DNA from: Thermodesulfobacteriota bacterium
Lineage (GTDB): Bacteria > Desulfobacterota > Desulfobacteria > Desulfobacterales > RPRI01
Direction: 5' to 3'
Assembly: GCA_030836965.1 (NCBI GenBank)
Contig: JAUPLM010000233.1
Span: forward strand, 1 to 9,064
DNA: 9,064 nucleotides
In this document: one piece after another, positions 6,735-9,064 of the stretch
How positions within the stretch are numbered: position 1 is the stretch's first letter
Layout of the letters: every line of letters starts with the position of its first letter
The notes under the pieces: model-generated
What the model saw: the letters and a program-made list of their open reading frames with translations, nothing else
Databases searched by the model: none
Told to the model about the DNA's origin: nothing
Program-made: the position numbers and the translations under genes

Positions 6735-7601
6735 TCATTTTAGAGTTTGGGTTTCCCAGGATTCCTTTTCTGAAAAAAAAGTTTCAATAAAAGCATGATT
6801 AAAAGCATGTCCTGATTTATTGAGCACGAAATGCCCGATTACAGGCAAACCAAGAAGAGAAAAGTCACCTATTGAATCCAGGATTTTATGTCTTACAAAT
6901 TCATCCGGAAAACGAAGCCCGTCATTGTTTAAAATGGTGCTTTTGTCAATTACAACAGCATTATCAAGAGATCCTCCACGAGCAAAACCGTACTGCTTAA
7001 GATATTCGATTTCATGTAAAAAGCCGAAAGTTCTTGCGCTGCATATTTCCTGCTCAAATACAGAGTCGGTAATTCCGGCGGAAAAAGTCTGTGTTTTTAT
7101 AAGAGGATGATCAAATTCTATAGTGCATGTAATTTTAAAATCTGATGAAGGATATATTCCTACAGATTTTCCGTCTTTTTTCAGCTCAATAGGTTTCTTT
7201 ATAACAAAATAATATCTAGGGGAATCCTGTTCCTCAATTCCTGCTTCTTTTATCAGGCGTGTGAAAGGTTCGGCACTTCCATCCATTATCGGCATTTCGT
7301 ATGAATCTAGCGAAACGGCTGCATTGTCAATTGAAAGTCCGGCAAATGTTGCCATAAGATGCTCAATCGTTGAAACTATAAAACCGTCATGCCCGAGAAC
7401 AGTTGCGAGGCTGGTATCCACAACCATGCTGAAGCGGGCAGGTATGCTTGGATTATCGGGGAGATCGGTTCTTATGAATTTTATTCCATAATTTGCAGGC
7501 GCCGGTTTTATGGTCAGATTAACATCCTTGCCTGAGTGAACACCAATCCCCGAACAGTAAACGGCTTTTGCAACAGTTCTTTGATTTAAATAGTATCCCA
7601 T
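6735..7601 (-). CDS. lpxC: UDP-3-O-acyl-N-acetylglucosamine deacetylase
   Basis: LpxC removes the acetyl group from UDP-3-O-acyl-GlcNAc, the committed step of lipid A synthesis. It is a cytoplasmic Zn enzyme. From the ATG at 7599-7601 the protein has 288 residues. The zinc/catalytic elements are visible: STIEHL (E80, H81), HKILDSIGD (H238, D242) and SGHAFNH (H265), matching the classical ligands. The family signatures QRT near the N-terminus, GIGVHSG, and ARTFGFLHEIEYLK are present. An in-frame ATG ten codons upstream (7629-7631) would give 298 residues. I prefer 7601 because QRT normally starts within a few residues of Met, and because the upstream ATG overlaps a candidate -10 box. Neither start has a good Shine-Dalgarno, which is odd for such an essential enzyme. 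It leads the minus-strand run, 21 bp before the DUF4390 gene, with a long leader region upstream. Identification is very confident; the start is moderate. Confidence 0.95.
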   Translation of the reverse strand: MGYYLNQRTVAKAVYCSGIGVHSGKDVNLTIKPAPANYGIKFIRTDLPDNPSIPARFSMVVDTSLATVLGHDGFIVSTIEHLMATFAGLSIDNAAVSLDSYEMPIMDGSAEPFTRLIKEAGIEEQDSPRYYFVIKKPIELKKDGKSVGIYPSSDFKITCTIEFDHPLIKTQTFSAGITDSVFEQEICSARTFGFLHEIEYLKQYGFARGGSLDNAVVIDKSTILNNDGLRFPDEFVRHKILDSIGDFSLLGLPVIGHFVLNKSGHAFNHAFIETFFSEKESWETQTLK

Positions 7602-7629
7602 TATATTATCAGTCAGAAATCCAAATCCC

Positions 7630-7658
7630 ATTAATCAGCATTACAATTCAACAGTCAA
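7630..7658 (-). promoter_or_regulatory. Candidate proximal sigma-70-type promoter for lpxC
   Basis: On the minus strand TTGACT (7653-7658) is followed after exactly 17 bases by ATTAAT (7630-7635), matching the consensus at 5 of 6 and 4 of 6 positions. Transcription would begin near 7623, downstream of the ATG at 7631 and 22 or so bases before the ATG at 7601. This supports the shorter LpxC start. In AT-rich DNA such matches arise by chance, so confidence is modest. Confidence 0.35.
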
Positions 7659-7665
7659 CTGCTAT

Positions 7666-7784
7666 TATTGAAGCGGGTTATGCACTGACCTTTGAGCCAT
7701 CTGCGACTTGTCGCCTGCAGGACTCTTTATCAGTTCTCGATCAAAGGAGAATGGACGCTAAAGTTTCTGCCCAGTGCTTCAATA
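7666..7784. other. 119-bp block with nested inverted repeats in the lpxC leader region (possible structured RNA)
   Basis: The ends TATTGAAGC (7666-7674) and GCTTCAATA (7776-7784) are perfect 9-bp reverse complements. The pairing continues with ACTG (7684-7687) and CAGT (7772-7775) after a 9-base bulge. Inside it are CCTTTGA (7689-7695) with TCAAAGG (7741-7747), and a GCGA-CTTG-TCGC hairpin (7703-7714). An alternative stem TTCTC (7734-7738) with GAGAA (7747-7751) is also possible. By hand count the block is about 47% GC against about 30% for 7785-7920. No convincing reading frame covers it on either strand. If a transcript starts at the distal minus promoter, the block lies in the lpxC 5' untranslated region. 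It could also be a small RNA or a decayed mobile element; no target duplication flanks it. I do not recognise it as tRNA, 6S, SRP or a known riboswitch. Confidence 0.4.
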
Positions 7785-7837
7785 CAGCATGTATCAGGAA
7801 ATAATGCGGACTATATCTCAGAATAATTTGTATCGCA

Positions 7838-7867
7838 AGAATATCTTATAATCATATTTATTGTCAA
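7838..7867 (-). promoter_or_regulatory. Candidate distal sigma-70-type promoter toward lpxC
   Basis: On the minus strand a perfect TTGACA (7862-7867) is followed after 18 bases by TATTCT (7838-7843), a 4 of 6 match to the -10 consensus. A start near 7831 would give a leader of about 230 nt before the lpxC ATG at 7601, spanning the inverted-repeat block at 7666-7784. Its -35 box lies only 7 bp from the -35 box of the opposing comM promoter, so the two would compete for or share regulators. Confidence 0.4.
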
Positions 7868-7874
7868 CAAATTC

Positions 7875-7903
7875 TTGATCTTAACAATATTGTTATGTAT
7901 AAA
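7875..7903 (+). promoter_or_regulatory. Candidate sigma-70-type promoter for comM
   Basis: TTGATC (7875-7880) and TATAAA (7898-7903) are separated by exactly 17 bases, matching 4 of 6 and 5 of 6 consensus positions. A start near 7910 would give a leader of about 35 bases before the comM ATG at 7946. The spacer holds a perfect 14-bp palindrome. The position is right for a divergent promoter and no other plus-strand candidate nearby is better. Confidence 0.45.
7882..7895. promoter_or_regulatory. Perfect 14-bp palindrome TAACAATATTGTTA, candidate operator
   Basis: TAACAAT and ATTGTTA form an uninterrupted palindrome lying between the -35 and -10 boxes of the candidate comM promoter, the classical place for a repressor site. 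A related shorter element, TTGT-CA-ACAA (7861-7870), overlaps the -35 box of the opposing lpxC promoter, with centres 23 bp apart. The shared ACAA/TTGT half-sites could let one dimeric protein govern both directions. The regulator is unknown. Confidence 0.4.
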
Positions 7904-7945
7904 TGATTTTCGGGTCCGGCCTTTAACTTTTAAAAAGGGGGAAAC

Positions 7946-9064
7946 ATGCTTGCAAAGGTTTTAAGCAGCGCGGTTATCGGCATAGACGCGTACCAGGTTG
8001 AAGTGGAGGTGGATATTGCTTCAGGACTCCCCTCTTTTACGACGGTAGGCCTTCCGGAAGCAGCAGTAAAGGAAAGCAGGGAACGGGTAAAATCCGCAAT
8101 CACAAATTCCGGATATTCGTTTCCTGACGACAGAATAACGGTTAACCTTGCCCCTGCAAACATAAAAAAAGAAGGAACAGGCTTTGATCTGCCGATAGCC
8201 CTTGGAATACTTGCCGCGACAGGCGTTGTTATGGGAAAAAAGCTCGCAAAATATCTGGTGCTCGGCGAACTGTCGCTGGACGGGCGTATAAAACCTGTAA
8301 ACGGTTCTCTTCCTATGGCGCTTGCGGCTAAAGATGCAGGTTATGAAGGTATTATCGTTCCTGTTGAAAACGGGAAAGAGGCTTCCGTTGTAGGAGGAAT
8401 TTCTGTTTTCCCGGTTGAAACACTCTCTCAGGCTGCCGATTTTTTCCGCGGAACCGAAAAACTCAAGGCGGCAAAAACCGAAATATCCGAATTATTTAAA
8501 AATAACAGCCAGCATGATGTCGATTTTTCCGAAGTAAGAGGACAGGAGCATGCCAAAAGGGCGATGGAAGTAGCTGCGGCAGGTGGCCATAATCTCATCA
8601 TGATCGGTCCCCCCGGGTCAGGAAAAACTATGCTTGCAAAACGCCTCCCCTCCATATTGCCTCCCATAACTTTTGAAGAAGCGCTTGAGACTACAAAGGT
8701 ATACAGTGTTGTGGGTATGCTTCCCAAAGGAGACGCTCTGATAGTCAAAAGGCCTTTCCGATCTCCACACCACACTATTTCGGATGCAGGTTTGATAGGA
8801 GGTGGACATGTGCCGAAACCGGGAGAGGTCAGCCTTGCGCATAACGGAGTTCTTTTTTTGGATGAGCTTTCAGAGTTCAAGAAGCATGTCCTTGAGGTAC
8901 TGAGGCAGCCGCTTGAAGATTTGAAGGTTACGATATCAAGAGCATCATCGACAATCACATATCCGTCGAGTTTCATGCTTGTTTCTGCTATGAATCCGTG
9001 CCCGTGCGGCTATTTCTCGGATCCCAAGCATGAATGCAAATGCACATATCAGCAGATACACAGA
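7946..9064 (+). CDS. comM: YifB/ComM-family Mg-chelatase-like AAA+ ATPase, N-terminal 373 residues
   Basis: The frame opens at ATG 7946-7948 behind a strong AAGGGGG Shine-Dalgarno (7935-7941) and stays open for exactly 373 codons to the window edge. Family members have about 500 residues, so the C-terminal quarter is missing. Residues 1-170 form the Lon-protease-like N-terminal domain ([18 protein letters not shown], 35-52; [20 protein letters not shown], 67-86). The AAA+ module follows: RGQEHAKRA (198-206), Walker A GPPGSGKT (221-228), [16 protein letters not shown] (272-287) and Walker B GVLFLDEL (301-308). The cysteine cluster NPCPCG plus CKC (350-366) is a family feature and may bind metal. 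In Vibrio and Haemophilus ComM is a hexameric helicase aiding branch migration when transformed DNA is integrated. YifB homologues are also widespread in bacteria not known to be competent, so a broader recombination role is likely. It diverges from lpxC and looks more GC-rich than the minus-strand genes. Identification is confident. Confidence 0.95.
   Translation, partial: MLAKVLSSAVIGIDAYQVEVEVDIASGLPSFTTVGLPEAAVKESRERVKSAITNSGYSFPDDRITVNLAPANIKKEGTGFDLPIALGILAATGVVMGKKLAKYLVLGELSLDGRIKPVNGSLPMALAAKDAGYEGIIVPVENGKEASVVGGISVFPVETLSQAADFFRGTEKLKAAKTEISELFKNNSQHDVDFSEVRGQEHAKRAMEVAAAGGHNLIMIGPPGSGKTMLAKRLPSILPPITFEEALETTKVYSVVGMLPKGDALIVKRPFRSPHHTISDAGLIGGGHVPKPGEVSLAHNGVLFLDELSEFKKHVLEVLRQPLEDLKVTISRASSTITYPSSFMLVSAMNPCPCGYFSDPKHECKCTYQQIHR

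Noticed and set aside
7666..7784. Miniature inverted-repeat transposable element
   Set aside because: The terminal repeats are there, but no target-site duplication flanks them and no second copy is in the window. It is kept only as an alternative.
7751..7804. Possible 17-codon plus-strand peptide (starts MDAKVSAQ) after AAAGGAG
   Set aside because: The Shine-Dalgarno abuts the ATG with only about one base of spacing, and the peptide has no recognisable character. The same bases fit the inverted-repeat block better.
7930..8163. Minus-strand open frame of 77 codons at the comM start
   Set aside because: It is antisense to the comM N-terminus and crosses its ribosome binding site.
8428..8976. 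Minus-strand open frame of 182 codons
   Set aside because: It lies opposite comM, whose Walker A, Walker B and cysteine motifs are unmistakable on the plus strand; the long minus frame is a by-product of comM codon use.

Overview
The window looks like the chromosome of an AT-rich, Gram-negative anaerobe, most likely a member of Desulfobacterota (Desulfobacterales-like). The clues are LpxC (lipid A, so an outer membrane), a B12-dependent class II ribonucleotide reductase (suited to anaerobic life), a LysR regulator of the type I associate with selenium metabolism in deltaproteobacteria, and the order lpxC - DUF4390 - ntrY - ntrX - rsmD - coaD. The taxonomic call is inference from gene content; no rRNA gene is present.

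Layout. Positions 1-7601 hold eight genes, all on the minus strand. In transcription order they are: lpxC (6735-7601), a DUF4390 exported protein (6144-6713), an NtrY-like sensor kinase (3830-6067), an NtrX-like response regulator (2367-3749), rsmD (1832-2392, overlapping ntrX by 26 bp), coaD (1280-1771), a LysR-family regulator (323-1225) and the first 97 codons of nrdJ (1-293, running off the window). Gaps are 21 to 80 bp and I see no convincing intrinsic terminator, so much of this could be one long transcript with internal promoters. Positions 7602-7945 are a 344-bp divergent intergenic region. On the plus strand, comM/yifB (7946-9064) runs off the right edge.

How the genes fit together. 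LpxC commits UDP-acyl-GlcNAc to lipid A synthesis. DUF4390 is a small secreted protein that usually sits next to NtrY. NtrY is a four-TM membrane histidine kinase with HAMP and PAS regions, and NtrX is its presumed partner. RsmD (16S rRNA methylation) and CoaD (CoA synthesis) are housekeeping passengers. The arrangement suggests that an envelope-sensing two-component system is co-expressed with the first committed step of lipid A synthesis.

What stands out. The NtrX homologue has a degenerate sigma-54 contact loop (GVFTEE where GAFTGA is expected) and Asp in place of the Walker B Glu, so it may not be a conventional sigma-54 activator. The lpxC-comM region carries candidate back-to-back promoters, a perfect 14-bp palindrome exactly between the -35 and -10 boxes of the comM promoter, and a 119-bp block of higher GC with nested inverted repeats that would lie in a long lpxC leader. 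A perfect 9-bp inverted repeat sits between ntrY and ntrX. I see no CRISPR array, tRNA, rRNA, insertion sequence or defence system. Most of the window is ordinary core-genome DNA.
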